Positions 1 to 10,757 of a DNA stretch of 64,000 bases are shown here, piece by piece. The position numbers were made by a program, and so were the translations under genes. The stretch's first letter is position 1. Every line of letters starts with the position of its first letter. The stretch lies in assembly GCA_963702685.1 (NCBI GenBank), contig CAVPDQ010000021.1, positions 1-64,000 of the forward strand. The letters run 5' to 3'. The stretch comes from AP-15 sp963702685 (GTDB taxonomy: Bacteria; Pseudomonadota; Alphaproteobacteria; ATCC43930; CGMCC-115725). The notes beneath the pieces were generated by a model. The model did not search any database and was not told the origin of the DNA. It was given only the letters and a program-made list of their open reading frames with translations.

Positions 1-158
1 GGCTCATTTGCGGCAAAGGTCACGTCCGCCGGCACGATGGCCGCAATCATCTGTTGCGCGCGACGGTTCAGGTGGTCGGCACGGCTCGCATCGATTGCGG
101 TGCACGCGCCTTGATTTGTATGATCGAAACGCCACCCCTTGCAGCCGAGGAGCAACCC

Positions 159-539
159 ATGTCTGCGAGCGAGCAATCGAGCCGTCCGGTTCAGGGGCTG
201 CGCGTTCTGCTGGTCGAGGACGAAGGCCTGATCGGGCTGCTGCTCGAGGACATGCTCGTTGACCTCGGACACGTTGTCGTGGGCCCGGTCGCGCACCTCG
301 AAAAGGCGGTCGAGATGGCCCAGCGCGAGGCCATCGACGTTGCCGTCCTGGATATAAATATCAATGGCGAAGAGAGCTATCCGATCGCCGATGCGCTGGC
401 TGTCCGCAACATTCCGTTTGTCTTTTCCTCCGGCTACGGCAAGGCGGGCCTGCCGGCGCCGTATCGCGGCCATCCGACCCTACAAAAGCCGTTCCATCAG
501 GACGACCTCGAACAGCTGCTGGCGAAGGTGCTCCCTTAA
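159..539 (+). CDS. Single-domain response regulator (CheY-like receiver)
   Basis: The 126-residue product is one receiver domain with no output domain. The acidic pocket is in VEDEG (about residues 19-23), the phosphoacceptor aspartate is D65 in AVLDIN, a serine follows in FSSGYG near residue 92, and the switch lysine is in QKPF near residue 107. I chose the ATG at 159 because GAGGAG lies 7 bases upstream; an in-frame ATG at 120 would add 13 residues with no domain content. Such stand-alone receivers usually pass phosphate between partners or act as phosphate sinks. No histidine kinase gene is adjacent, so the partner is unknown. Confidence 0.85.
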   Translation: MSASEQSSRPVQGLRVLLVEDEGLIGLLLEDMLVDLGHVVVGPVAHLEKAVEMAQREAIDVAVLDININGEESYPIADALAVRNIPFVFSSGYGKAGLPAPYRGHPTLQKPFHQDDLEQLLAKVLP

Positions 540-575
540 ATTCGCGACCTCAGCGAGGCGAGGCGCCGGCTTCGA

Positions 576-1373
576 CTACGCTCGACGCTTGGCGAGGTAG
601 AGGCTGGTGATCATATTGCGGCTGACGCGGCCGCCGAACTCTTCGAGCGCGATCCGCCGAAGCTCGGCCAGCACCGCCGGTCGGTCCGCGCGGACGTTGA
701 TATTGGAATAGGTCGCGTACAGCGCCGCCGTTTGGTCGGGATCGAGCACGAGCGACCAGGCGCTGGTCCGAGCCTCGAGGTCTTCGAACGCGCCGGCACG
801 CTCGATCGCTGCAATTCGGGCCTTGCGATCGAGGGCGAACGGAATCCCTCCTTGGCCCGCGGACGGGCTGAAGGGGCCGTTGAGCAGCTCCTTTGTCGCG
901 TCGTGGAACGGATCGGGGCGGGCATCGTCGCCAAACACGTTCCACACCATGGCCCACCAGCCGCGGGGCCGAAGCAAGCTCGCGATCTTGGTCAAGGCCG
1001 CCTTCTCGTCCAGCCAATGAAAGGCGGTGGCGCTGATGCCGAGATCAAAGGCCGCTTCCGGCAAGACCGCCTCCTCAAAGGTCGAGACGGTCACCTCCAG
1101 AGCCGCGTCCGGATTTTCATTGCGCAGGTAATCGGCAAGGCGCCGGTCGGGCTCGATCGCGACCAAAGGGTCGGCGCCGAGATCGAGCATTCGGCGCGTC
1201 GCGGTGCCGGTGCCAGGCCCGATCTCAAAGACCGCGGCTCCATCCTCGAGGCCGCATCGGTCGTGGAGCGTTTTAAAGACCCAGCCGGGATAGGCTGGCC
1301 GCGCGGCGTGATACCCCGCAGGGTCGCTGCCGAACGCGACGCGCCCTTCTGCACGCTCGATGTAATTCGCCAC
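576..1373 (-). CDS. Class I SAM-dependent methyltransferase
   Basis: The 265-residue protein has the class I methyltransferase signature: motif I FEIGPGTGTATRRM near residues 50-63, an acidic ribose-binding position in AIEPD, and a later LRPRGWWAMVW strand. The substrate cannot be read from the sequence; the family includes small-molecule and lipid methylases. The start is a GTG. The gene converges on the preceding receiver gene, with about 36 bases between stops, and follows the metal permease gene on the same strand. Family assignment is firm, function is open. Confidence 0.8.
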   Translation of the reverse strand: MANYIERAEGRVAFGSDPAGYHAARPAYPGWVFKTLHDRCGLEDGAAVFEIGPGTGTATRRMLDLGADPLVAIEPDRRLADYLRNENPDAALEVTVSTFEEAVLPEAAFDLGISATAFHWLDEKAALTKIASLLRPRGWWAMVWNVFGDDARPDPFHDATKELLNGPFSPSAGQGGIPFALDRKARIAAIERAGAFEDLEARTSAWSLVLDPDQTAALYATYSNINVRADRPAVLAELRRIALEEFGGRVSRNMITSLYLAKRRA

Positions 1374-1451
1374 CAGGATCTCCGCGGGACCACATTTACC
1401 GCACCTGTCCCGAACGTGGCCACCCCGCGAGGGTCAGACGTTTGTCACGCT

Positions 1452-2627
1452 TCAGAGATGAAGCGCCAGGGCTGCGGCATAGGCATATCCCGCCAGCAGG
1501 GAGCCCGTAATGGCGAAGCCGATATAAAGCGCGAAGGCGCGGGGCTTCACTAACGCCCACACGGCTACCATCGCAGGGAAACCCGTCGCGCTGGTCGCCA
1601 ACATAAAGGCGAGACCCGTCGCCGGGCTCACGCCGAGACCTATCAGGCCTGAAACGAACGGGATCGCGGCAAAACTGTTCAGGTAAACGGGAATCCCGAT
1701 TGCCACGGCGAGAGGCACCGCAAGCGGCCCGGCGCCAGCGCCCAACCACTGGCCGACGAGATTCGTCGGCAGCCACGAGACCATCAGGCTTTCAAGCGCA
1801 TAGGCGACGGCAAGCCAGCGCACGAGAAACCAACCGGTCGAGGTAGCGGTCGTCAAAAATCGTTGCGCCCTTGCAGCGTCGGTCCAGAAACGCCACAGGA
1901 CGATCGGGTTGGGCGCCGCGAGAGACGCACCAGATACTGTCTTGGCGGAGCCGCAGCAGGATTTTGCCGGCGGCGGTGCAGTGACAGCCGGCTTTGATCC
2001 GCAGCAAGAGCGCGTACTCCTGGCATTTATGCGAAGCGCGGCTGGTGCGTCCAGCCAGCCGGCGCGAACCAGCATCATGGTGCCGAAGCCGCTCAACATT
2101 CCCATGGCCACGGCGCTCAAAATCTTCGCGGATGCAAAGCCGATCCCGAGCACGCCCGAAGCGATGAAGAATTGCGTCGGGTCCATCAGCGGCGAGGAAA
2201 TCCAGAACGCCATAACCGGCGCAAGCGGCACGCCAGCGCTGAGCAGACCCGCTACGAGCGGAATTACGCCGCAGGAACAGAACGGCAGCGCCACGCCGAT
2301 CACAGACGCCACGATAATCATGCGACTTTCGCGCCCCTTGAAGGCTTTCGCTGCGAGCTGATCAAGGCCGGTCGCCCGGGCTGCCGCGGCGATGCATACC
2401 GAAGCGAAAAGCCACGGGCCGATTTCGGCCAGCTCACGAGCGACGTATCGGGCCGTGGCGATCGCTTGGTTAGGGCCGTAAATCCAGAGCGCTGCAAAGA
2501 GACACGCCAGTCCGATCAGCACGAAATCGGGCCTCATTTTTAGGGCACGTAGCTTGGCCAAAAATTTTGCAGGCGCCGCGAAACCCGGTGTCGCGGCGGC
2601 CCTCGAAATTGTCGTGATCTCGGACAT
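1452..2627 (-). CDS. Permease of the SO_0444 / ArsP-like metal efflux type
   Basis: This 391-residue polytopic inner-membrane protein has two blocks of hydrophobic segments separated by a cytoplasmic loop containing two CCGS motifs (CCGSKP and CCGSAK, about residues 207-230). Paired cysteines in that loop are typical of the permease family linked to Cu/Zn or arsenical efflux. AGGAG precedes the ATG at 2627. The gene lies 77 bases downstream of an ArsR-family regulator on the same strand, which supports metal- or metalloid-induced export. The metal itself cannot be named from sequence. Confidence 0.8.
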   Translation of the reverse strand: MSEITTISRAAATPGFAAPAKFLAKLRALKMRPDFVLIGLACLFAALWIYGPNQAIATARYVARELAEIGPWLFASVCIAAAARATGLDQLAAKAFKGRESRMIIVASVIGVALPFCSCGVIPLVAGLLSAGVPLAPVMAFWISSPLMDPTQFFIASGVLGIGFASAKILSAVAMGMLSGFGTMMLVRAGWLDAPAALRINARSTRSCCGSKPAVTAPPPAKSCCGSAKTVSGASLAAPNPIVLWRFWTDAARAQRFLTTATSTGWFLVRWLAVAYALESLMVSWLPTNLVGQWLGAGAGPLAVPLAVAIGIPVYLNSFAAIPFVSGLIGLGVSPATGLAFMLATSATGFPAMVAVWALVKPRAFALYIGFAITGSLLAGYAYAAALALHL

Positions 2628-2647
2628 GACGGTCTCCTATATACCTA

Positions 2648-2671
2648 GTTGTGTGGTTGTATTAGCACAAC
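2648..2671. promoter_or_regulatory. Candidate ArsR-type operator between arsR-like gene and permease
   Basis: GTTGTG at 2648-2653 is mirrored by CACAAC at 2666-2671 with a 12-base spacer. It sits in the AT-richer gap directly upstream of the permease start. Spaced inverted repeats of this kind are typical ArsR/SmtB operators. Inference only; no promoter elements were resolved. Confidence 0.35.
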
Positions 2672-2704
2672 ATGGGTGATCATTCGGCGCTCCTCGTTGA
2701 AGGA

Positions 2705-3037
2705 TTAGCGGGCGGTGCTTGCGCGCCGCAGCTTCGCGGGTTCGGCGCTCGAAAAGCTGGCGCAGCAGTTTTCTTTGACGAAGGCGAGTGTCGCGTTAAT
2801 CGCGCGCGAGTTTATCGAGCAACGGACGGTTCGCCCCTGCTTCTCTTGCTCGACAAGACCGGCCGTGACGAGACCGCGAAGGTGAAAGGCGAGCGTCGAA
2901 GCGGGCACGCCGAGACGCGCCTGCAATTCACCTATCGCCAAGCCCTCGCCGCCCGCCTGTACGAGCAAGCGGACGATCTGAAGCCGTGTCGGATTCCCCA
3001 GCTCGGCTAGCCGGCGCGCTGCAATCTCGATGTCCAT
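2705..3037 (-). CDS. ArsR/SmtB-family metal-responsive repressor
   Basis: The 110-residue protein starts at the ATG at 3037 (MDIEIAARRL); an upstream extension of 12 residues is possible but unlike the family. It carries the winged-helix core, with GNPTRLQIVRLL in the early helices and VPASTLAFHLRGL as the recognition region. A vicinal cysteine pair lies near the C-terminus (ENCCASF), a plausible thiolate ligand site. It is upstream of the permease on the same strand, so it probably represses that gene until metal or metalloid binds. Confidence 0.85.
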   Translation of the reverse strand: MDIEIAARRLAELGNPTRLQIVRLLVQAGGEGLAIGELQARLGVPASTLAFHLRGLVTAGLVEQEKQGRTVRCSINSRAINATLAFVKENCCASFSSAEPAKLRRASTAR

Positions 3038-3137
3038 GCCAACGCATATAATCGCGTCCGACGCGGATTGCAACCATAAAACTGGGTTTATAGTGAAGTG
3101 GGCTCAAAACTGGCCAATCAGTCGGGATCGGTAGAAC

Positions 3138-3389
3138 GAGCTGCGATACGTAGCCGACGGTGAGATTGAGACAGCGGGCAAACATCGCCTGGCTGAGATG
3201 AGCCTGCTCGCGCAGCCGATGGATTTCTTCGCCGGTCATCGGCGCAGCCGCCGCGGCCGCCCCGACGCTGAAATGACGCGATGTGATCTTTTCGTGGGTC
3301 GCGAGACCGATGCCCCCGGCGCGGTGCATGTCGTCGGCGGTATCGAGCAACGCACGGTTCAGTCGGCTAGGACGCGTTTTTGTCGGCAA
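3138..3389 (-). pseudogene. Truncated HigA-like XRE antitoxin
   Basis: The reading frame begins at a TTG at 3389 with AGGAGG just upstream, overlapping the toxin stop by 23 bases, the usual arrangement for a toxin-first HigBA-type operon. It encodes an N-terminal leader, then MTGEEIHRLREQAHLSQAMFA, the first helices of an XRE domain. Similarity to the family ends after GYVSQL (about position 3138). The C-terminal third of the HTH domain and the dimer tail are replaced by unrelated residues to a distant stop at 2928. The antitoxin is probably non-functional. Confidence 0.55.
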
Positions 3390-3754
3390 CGGATACCTCC
3401 TGCAAGATCTTCGTTTCGAGAGCCCGGGCGATTTGCACTGCGTCCGCTTCGAGCCATGTAGCTCCGATCTCGCGCAACGTGGCCAACTCATCGGGCTCGA
3501 TATTTTCCCGCTCGCGTTTGGCGAAGACATAGAGAAACACGGCGCGACCGCCTCTGCGGTGGGCGATCAGCATGCGGTAGCCGCCGGAGCGGCCTTGCCT
3601 GGCCCGGGCAACCCGTCCATCGATGATCCCCGCCGCCGATATCGGCCTCCACCAGACCCCGCTCTGCGCGCTCTACAGCGGCGCACCGGCTGCGATCGGC
3701 GATACGCTCCCGTCGTGCAAAGCGCGCCAGCCATTTGGCTTTGAAGATACGCAC
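3367..3754 (-). pseudogene. HigB/RelE-superfamily toxin with a frameshift
   Basis: Two overlapping frames together give a full toxin. The 5' frame from 3754 encodes MRIFKAKWLARFARRERI and reaches EADIGGG. The 3' frame resumes with RMLIAHRRGGRAVFLYVFAKRE and ends at 3367. Joining them needs a one-base change in the C4 run at 3628-3631 (G4 on the coding strand). The family consists of mRNA interferases related to RelE. The neighbouring antitoxin is truncated too, so the locus may be truly dead, although the frameshift alone could be a sequencing error. Confidence 0.55.
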
Positions 3755-4028
3755 GCGCCATCTTCGGGTCGATAACGATAGTACTGTGGACTATAGTTCA
3801 AGGGCGCCCGGCAATCCGAAGAGAGCGGCACCGCCCGTATCGGGCAGCGGTCCGACGCGGAGGGGGGGCGCTGATCAGGGTAGGACAGGGGCCGTCCATA
3901 CGGGAAAGCTCACTTTACCCGAGCCGATCGCATGGGCCGCGGCGGCGCGCAGAGCGCCGGCTCGGGGTCGATGCTTGCGCCGGCCGCGGGCGAGATTACT
4001 TTAGCGGCAACAGGGACAGGGGGCGGCG
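3755..4028. other. Intergenic region, probable promoter of the toxin-antitoxin locus
   Basis: This stretch has no convincing gene. It contains an AT-richer segment around 3770-3800, immediately upstream of the toxin start on the minus strand, where its promoter and operator would be expected. The rest is GC-rich with no feature I can name. Confidence 0.3.
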
Positions 4029-4364
4029 ATGACCCTCGGGCGGATCATCGGCTGGGTGCTCTTTCTCGCCGGGCTCAGCGTGCTGCTGCGCGATGTGCTG
4101 GTGTGGCTCGACACCGGGAGCTGGGCGCCGCTCGCGATCGGCGAGCTTTGGTACGATCTCGACCGGTCGAGCCTCAATCTGGCCCAGGCCGTGGTTCAGC
4201 GCTATCTGCACCCGTTTTTGTGGAACCCGGTGATCGTCGGCCTGCTGCTGTGCTGGGCCTTTCCTGTGTTGATGGGGCTCGGTGCGGCGATCTTGCTCGT
4301 TTCCTATCGGCGCGCGCGCCGCAAGCGGCCGCGGCATCGCGCGCTCGGAGGATTCCGGTCCTGA
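4029..4364 (+). CDS. Small membrane protein of unknown function
   Basis: The 111-residue product has two clear hydrophobic helices, IIGWVLFLAGLSVLL near the N-terminus and VIVGLLLCWAFPVLMG near residues 68-85. A basic C-terminal tail (RRARRKRPRHR) predicts a cytoplasmic C-terminus. A purine-rich GGGGGCGGCG stretch precedes the ATG. The loop between helices contains a WYDLDRSSLN motif. I do not recognise a characterised family. Confidence 0.6.
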   Translation: MTLGRIIGWVLFLAGLSVLLRDVLVWLDTGSWAPLAIGELWYDLDRSSLNLAQAVVQRYLHPFLWNPVIVGLLLCWAFPVLMGLGAAILLVSYRRARRKRPRHRALGGFRS

Positions 4365-4504
4365 ATGGGGCATGCGGGCTCTGCGCCAGCCGCAGCGCGT
4401 TCAGCTTTTCACCAGGCGGCTGGTCGTATTTGAGACGTGTCGCGAACCATTGAAGCCGTCGAGCGATGCCTGCAATGTGGTCCCGGAGGTTCGAGGGAGG
4501 GGAT

Positions 4505-4966
4505 ATGTCGCGCGGGCTCATGACGGCGGCGATGGCCGCATTCCTTTTGCTTTCGACGGTTGCGGTTGCGCAGCAAAGCCAGCTTGGCGGCGCCGCCGAT
4601 GCGAAGGCGATGCTCGAAAGAGCCATCGCCGCCGTCAAGGCCGACAAGGCCAAGGCGTTTCAGATGTTCGACAATGGTCAGGGTGGCTTTCGCGACCGCG
4701 ACCTCTTCCCGTTCTGCTTCGACGTTTCGACCGGCAAGGTCGCGGCGACCCCGCTCAAAGGGTTGGTCGGCAAGGACATGAATGGTTTTAGAGACGCGAA
4801 GCGCCAGCCCTACGGCCAGCAGCTGGTCGATGCGGCAAAGGAAGGCGAGACCAACGAGGTCAGCTACATGTTCCCGCGTCCGGGCGCCGACCATACCCCG
4901 GTGCCGAAGGTGGCGTTGGTCGCGCGGGTCGGCGAGATCGGTTGCGCGGTCGGCTATTACAAATAG
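4505..4966 (+). CDS. Periplasmic single-Cache-domain-like protein
   Basis: The 153-residue product starts at the ATG at 4505, behind a strong purine-rich site (4492-4502). Residues 1-22 form a signal peptide ending near VAVAQQ. The mature part contains LERAIAAVKADKAKAFQMF, GGFRDRDLFPFCFD and SYMFPRPGA, matching stand-alone Cache domains that often bind small ligands in the periplasm. No kinase or chemoreceptor is fused. The ligand and partner are unknown. Confidence 0.65.
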   Translation: MSRGLMTAAMAAFLLLSTVAVAQQSQLGGAADAKAMLERAIAAVKADKAKAFQMFDNGQGGFRDRDLFPFCFDVSTGKVAATPLKGLVGKDMNGFRDAKRQPYGQQLVDAAKEGETNEVSYMFPRPGADHTPVPKVALVARVGEIGCAVGYYK

Positions 4967-5020
4967 CGGCGGTTACAAACAGCGACGGTCGGCCGCCGTG
5001 GGTGGAGGGCGGCCTTTGGT

Positions 5021-5764
5021 TTATCGACCCGCTTCGGGCGAGGCCGGGTGCAGCTCGTGCCCGGCACGGCATGCGGCTCTCGGGCGTCTTCTAAAACCGA
5101 GAAAAAAGGGAGCGCGACCGGCGGTGCGGGCTTTTGCCTCGTAGCGGGTCGCGGGCCAGTCGGACGGCCGCTCGCGCCAATCCGCCGGGCGACGCGCGGT
5201 CCATTCGAACGCCGGATGACGGCACACCAGATCGAGCATCCAAACGAGATAATCGCGATCGTCGGTGGCGAGCCGCAATTCGGCGCCGGCGGTCATTATC
5301 CGTGCCAGACCCTCCAAGGTCTCGGCCGAGACGATGCGGCGCTTGTGGTGGCGGCGTTTTGGCCACGGGTCGGGAAAGAGGATGAACACCCGGCCGATCG
5401 AAGCGGGCGGCAAAGCGGCGATCAAGAGCCGCGCGTCGTCGTTGAAGATCCGGACGTTCGCGAGACGGCGCCGCTCGATCAGCGCGAGGAGCTTCGCGAC
5501 ACCGTTTTCGAACACCTCGCAGCCGATAAAGCCGATATCGGGGTGCGACAGGGCCTGCTCGGCGAGATGCTCGCCGCCGCCAAAGCCGATTTCGAGCCAG
5601 ATCTCGCGCGGCGGCTCGGCAAATGCGGAGCGCGGGTCGAGCTCGCCCGCGGAAGGCAGAGACAAGCTCAGCTGCGGCAGCAGCGTGCCGGTCAGCAGCC
5701 TTTGGCCGAGCCGCAACGGCCGGCCGCGGCGGCGCCCATAAACGAGCCGCCGTTCGACCGGCAT
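5021..5764 (-). CDS. trmB: tRNA (guanine-N7-)-methyltransferase
   Basis: The enzyme makes m7G46 in the tRNA variable loop using SAM. The protein shows motif I LEIGFGGGEHLAEQA, the FIGCEVFENGVA segment and the diagnostic FPDPWPKRRHHKRR. I use the ATG at 5764 (MPVERRLVYGRRRGR), 7 bases after the metK stop; the longer frame to 5860 overlaps metK. The length of 247 residues is normal. It is the last gene of the minus-strand block and sits directly after metK, which supplies its methyl donor. Confidence 0.93.
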   Translation of the reverse strand: MPVERRLVYGRRRGRPLRLGQRLLTGTLLPQLSLSLPSAGELDPRSAFAEPPREIWLEIGFGGGEHLAEQALSHPDIGFIGCEVFENGVAKLLALIERRRLANVRIFNDDARLLIAALPPASIGRVFILFPDPWPKRRHHKRRIVSAETLEGLARIMTAGAELRLATDDRDYLVWMLDLVCRHPAFEWTARRPADWRERPSDWPATRYEAKARTAGRAPFFLGFRRRPRAACRAGHELHPASPEAGR

Positions 5765-5771
5765 CGAAGGT

Positions 5772-6932
<1,161 letters not shown>

Positions 6933-7052
6933 AAGAGCGCCCTTCCTCAAAAAAGAAACCGTGCTGGAGCCGGACTGGCGGGGCGTTGATGCAGGCTCAC
7001 GAGCCGGGCGTCAAGCCGGATTTCGCCCGCCGCCGGGCGCGCCTGTTGCCGG

Positions 7053-7514
7053 CTATTTTGCGGCTGGGCGCTCCGCGGCTCCGGCCAGCGCTTTGGCCAG
7101 ATCGAACAGGCGGCGGCGGATCGCCGCATCCTCGATCCGATAATAGGCGCCGACCAGCTCGACGGTCTCGCGCTTGCGCAGCGGATCGGAATCGAAGGCT
7201 TCAGCCGGCGGCTCGGCAAAGCCGGCCGGAATCGCCGGCGCCCGCACCGGGTCCATGTCGTCAAAGAAAAACGAGACCGGCACATCGAGCACCCGGCTCA
7301 AATCGTGCAGCCGGCTGGCGCCGATGCGATTGGCGCCGCGCTCGTATTTCTGAACCTGCTGAAAGGTCAGGCCGATCGCCTCGCCGAGCTTTTCTTGGCT
7401 CAAGCCGAGCATATTGCGGCGCAGCCGAACACGCGAGCCGACATGGATATCGATCGGGTTGGGTTTGTCGCCTTTTTGACGCCCTGGCCGTCGAGTCTGT
7501 TGCGTCATCGTCAT
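7053..7514 (-). CDS. XRE-family transcriptional regulator upstream of metK
   Basis: The protein begins at about 7514 (MTMTQQTRR). It carries a canonical HTH_3 domain: VGSRVRLRRNMLGLSQEKLG, then GLTFQQVQKYERGANRIGA and LHDLSRVLDVPVSFFFD. This family with a C-terminal helical extension (ETVELVGAYYRIED) is widespread in alphaproteobacteria and commonly sits beside metK and lnt, as here. Its regulon is not visible from sequence. The second XRE protein in the window (53642-54013) belongs to the same broad class. Confidence 0.88.
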   Translation of the reverse strand: MTMTQQTRRPGRQKGDKPNPIDIHVGSRVRLRRNMLGLSQEKLGEAIGLTFQQVQKYERGANRIGASRLHDLSRVLDVPVSFFFDDMDPVRAPAIPAGFAEPPAEAFDSDPLRKRETVELVGAYYRIEDAAIRRRLFDLAKALAGAAERPAAK

Positions 7515-7634
7515 ATCGATCAATCGCTTTCTCAATAACAATTTGACGTATTGATAGAGTACCGGGTCGCTCCCGGTCAACACCGGGCTTCAACCTACGA
7601 TAAGCCGGCCCGGCGCCGCCGCGGCAACTGCGTG

Positions 7635-9244
7635 TCAACGCAACCGCAGCGCGACCGGCACCGCCGCCAGCAGCAAGAGGCCGAGCAGCATCCAGTCGCC
7701 GGCGCGGGCGTAGAGGGGGGCCCCGATCGGCGTCGGCAGCGACACGTCGGCATGCCCGACGACGTCGAGGTCGAGCAAGGCGCGCACCCGGCCCACCGGG
7801 TCGACGACCCCGCTCAGCCCGTTATTGGCGACGCGCACCAGCGGCAGCCCCTCCTCGATGGCGCGGGTGCGGGCGATCGCAAAATGCTGGAACGGGCCGG
7901 AGCTGCGCCCGTACCAGGCGTCGTTGGTCAGGTTCAGCATCCAGTCCGGCCGGTCCCTTTGATCCACGACGGCGCCCGGGAAGATCACCTCATAGCAAAT
8001 CAGCGGCGCAAAGGGCGGCAGGCCTGAGAGCGCGATCGTCGCGGGCCCGGTTCCGGCGCTCAAATCCATGGTGCCCGGCGTCAGCTTTTTGAACGGCAGA
8101 ATGTCGCGCAGCGGCATGTATTCGCCAAACGGGACGAGGTGCGCCTTGTCATAGCGGGCGACGATCGCGCCGTTGCCGTCGACCGCTTCGAGGCTGTTCC
8201 ACACCTTTTCCACCGGTCCCGAGGATGGGCTGGCGCGCAACGCGCCGGTAACGACATAGCCGCCGGGCGGCGCCACCGCGGCGATTGCCCGGCGCGCGGC
8301 GGCATCGCGGCCGAGAAAAAACGGCGAGGCCGCTTCGGGCCACAGCACCGCGGCGACCGGGTGCGGCGCGGGTGCGGTGCTCAGGTCGAGGAGCCGGCGG
8401 AAATTCACCGCCGCCGCCGCCGGGTCCCATTTGAGGCTCTCGGCGATCGACGGCTGAACGATGCGCAGCCAAATCCCGGTCTGGCCGGTCGGATGGGCCG
8501 CGAGCCGCATGGCCCCGAGCGCCGCCGGGACCAGCACCAGGAGCGCGGCGCCGAGCGCCGGCGCCGTTCGCCGCAGCATCGAAATCGGGCTCGCCGAGGC
8601 GGTGCCGAGCAGCGCCGGCAGCGACGCCGCGAGGACGGTCAGAAGACTGAGGCCGTAGATGCCGATCCAGGCCACGCTTTGCAGCATCGCGATCGCGCCC
8701 GGGAACCCGCCCGACCAGACATAGCCGATCAGGTTCCACGGCAAGCCGGTAAAGAAATGGCCGCGCGCCCATTCGGCGCCGGTCCAGGCGATGGCAAAGG
8801 CGAAAATCCGCGCCGCCGGCGGCAGGCGCAACCCATCGACGACGAGGCGGGTGGCAAATAGCGCCACCGCGTAGTAGAGCGCGAATGCCGCCGGCAAGCC
8901 GGCTGCCGCGACCGGCACCAGCCACCAATAGGCGGCGATATCGACAAACAGCGCCGCCGCGATCCAATAAAGCCCGGCGAGCAGATAGCCAAAGCCGAAC
9001 ATCCAGCCGAGGCGGAACGAGGCGGCCGCGCCGGCGCTGCCCTCGTCGAGCCACAAGCAGGGCCGGAAAGGCGGCGAAGATCAGCGGGGTCAGATCGACC
9101 GGCGGCAAAGCGCCGGCAGCGGCGACGCCGAGCAGAAACCCCAGCCCGTAGCGGCGCCAGCCCGAGAGGCCGGCGAGCTCGACGGCGAGGTGGCACAGCG
9201 GCGTGGCGACGCGGGCACCCTGCCGGACCCGAATGACCGAGATG

Positions 9245-9252
<8 letters not shown>
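7635..9252 (-). CDS. lnt: Apolipoprotein N-acyltransferase (frame broken near 9054)
   Basis: Lnt adds the third acyl chain to lipoproteins in the inner membrane. The C-terminal nitrilase-type domain is complete, with the Glu in LWPEAASPFF, the Lys in YDKAHLVPFGEYMP and the Cys in LICYEVIFPG. The N-terminal membrane segments are split. The frame starting at the GTG at 9252 encodes LSGWRRYGLGFLLG and reads to FPALL, then homology continues in another frame as WLDEGSAGAAASFRLGW from about 9054. A one-base indel explains this. The GTG overlaps the corC stop by 8 bases, so coupling is intact. lnt is usually essential, so an error is likelier than loss. Confidence 0.85.
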
Positions 9253-10222
<970 letters not shown>

Positions 10223-10247
10223 CGACAGCGGGTCTGCAATTGCCCCA

Positions 10248-10757
10248 TCAGATGGTGTCGCGGTAGGGATCCGGGACCCCCAGCTGCGCCAATATAGCGG
10301 TTTCGAGCGCTTCCATAATGCCAGCCTCGGCCGGCGTCGCGTGATCGTAGCCGAGCAGGTGGAGCACACCGTGCACGGTCAGGTGGGATAAATGGTCGGC
10401 CAGCGGCTTGCCTTGCTCGTCGGCCTCGCGCGCCACGGTCTCGAAGGCAAGGACGACATCGCCGAGCAGGACCGGCGCCATGCTCGGGGCGCATCCTCCG
10501 GGCTCCCATGCCGTAAACGACAGCACATTGGTCGGCCGATCGAGGCCGCGCCAATCGCGGTTGAGCCGGCGCTGGCGCCGGTCGTCCGCCAGGGTGACGG
10601 CGAGCTCGACCGGGCCCGAAGGTGCCAGCGCAGCCGCCGCCATGCCGCGGTCCAATGCCAGGCTCGCGGCGGCGCGAACGAGCTCTTCGGCGCGCGGGCA
10701 GGCCCGTGCCCAGCCGGCGCAGGAGAAGGCGATGTCGATCGCCGCCGGCCGCATCAT
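10248..10757 (-). CDS. ybeY: Endoribonuclease YbeY (16S rRNA maturation)
   Basis: The zinc motif HGVLHLLGYDH is present near residues 132-142, with the conserved RPTNVLSF upstream. YbeY acts in 16S rRNA 3'-end processing and ribosome quality control. The 169-residue length is normal for alphaproteobacteria. Start options are the two adjacent ATGs at 10757 and 10754, which overlap the phoH stop. The phoH-ybeY-corC order is the standard one. Confidence 0.93.
   Translation of the reverse strand: MMRPAAIDIAFSCAGWARACPRAEELVRAAASLALDRGMAAAALAPSGPVELAVTLADDRRQRRLNRDWRGLDRPTNVLSFTAWEPGGCAPSMAPVLLGDVVLAFETVAREADEQGKPLADHLSHLTVHGVLHLLGYDHATPAEAGIMEALETAILAQLGVPDPYRDTI

Noticed and set aside
9040..9070. 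Programmed ribosomal frameshift in lnt
   Set aside because: No slippery heptamer or downstream stimulatory structure is visible, and many unrelated genes in the window show similar one-base breaks.
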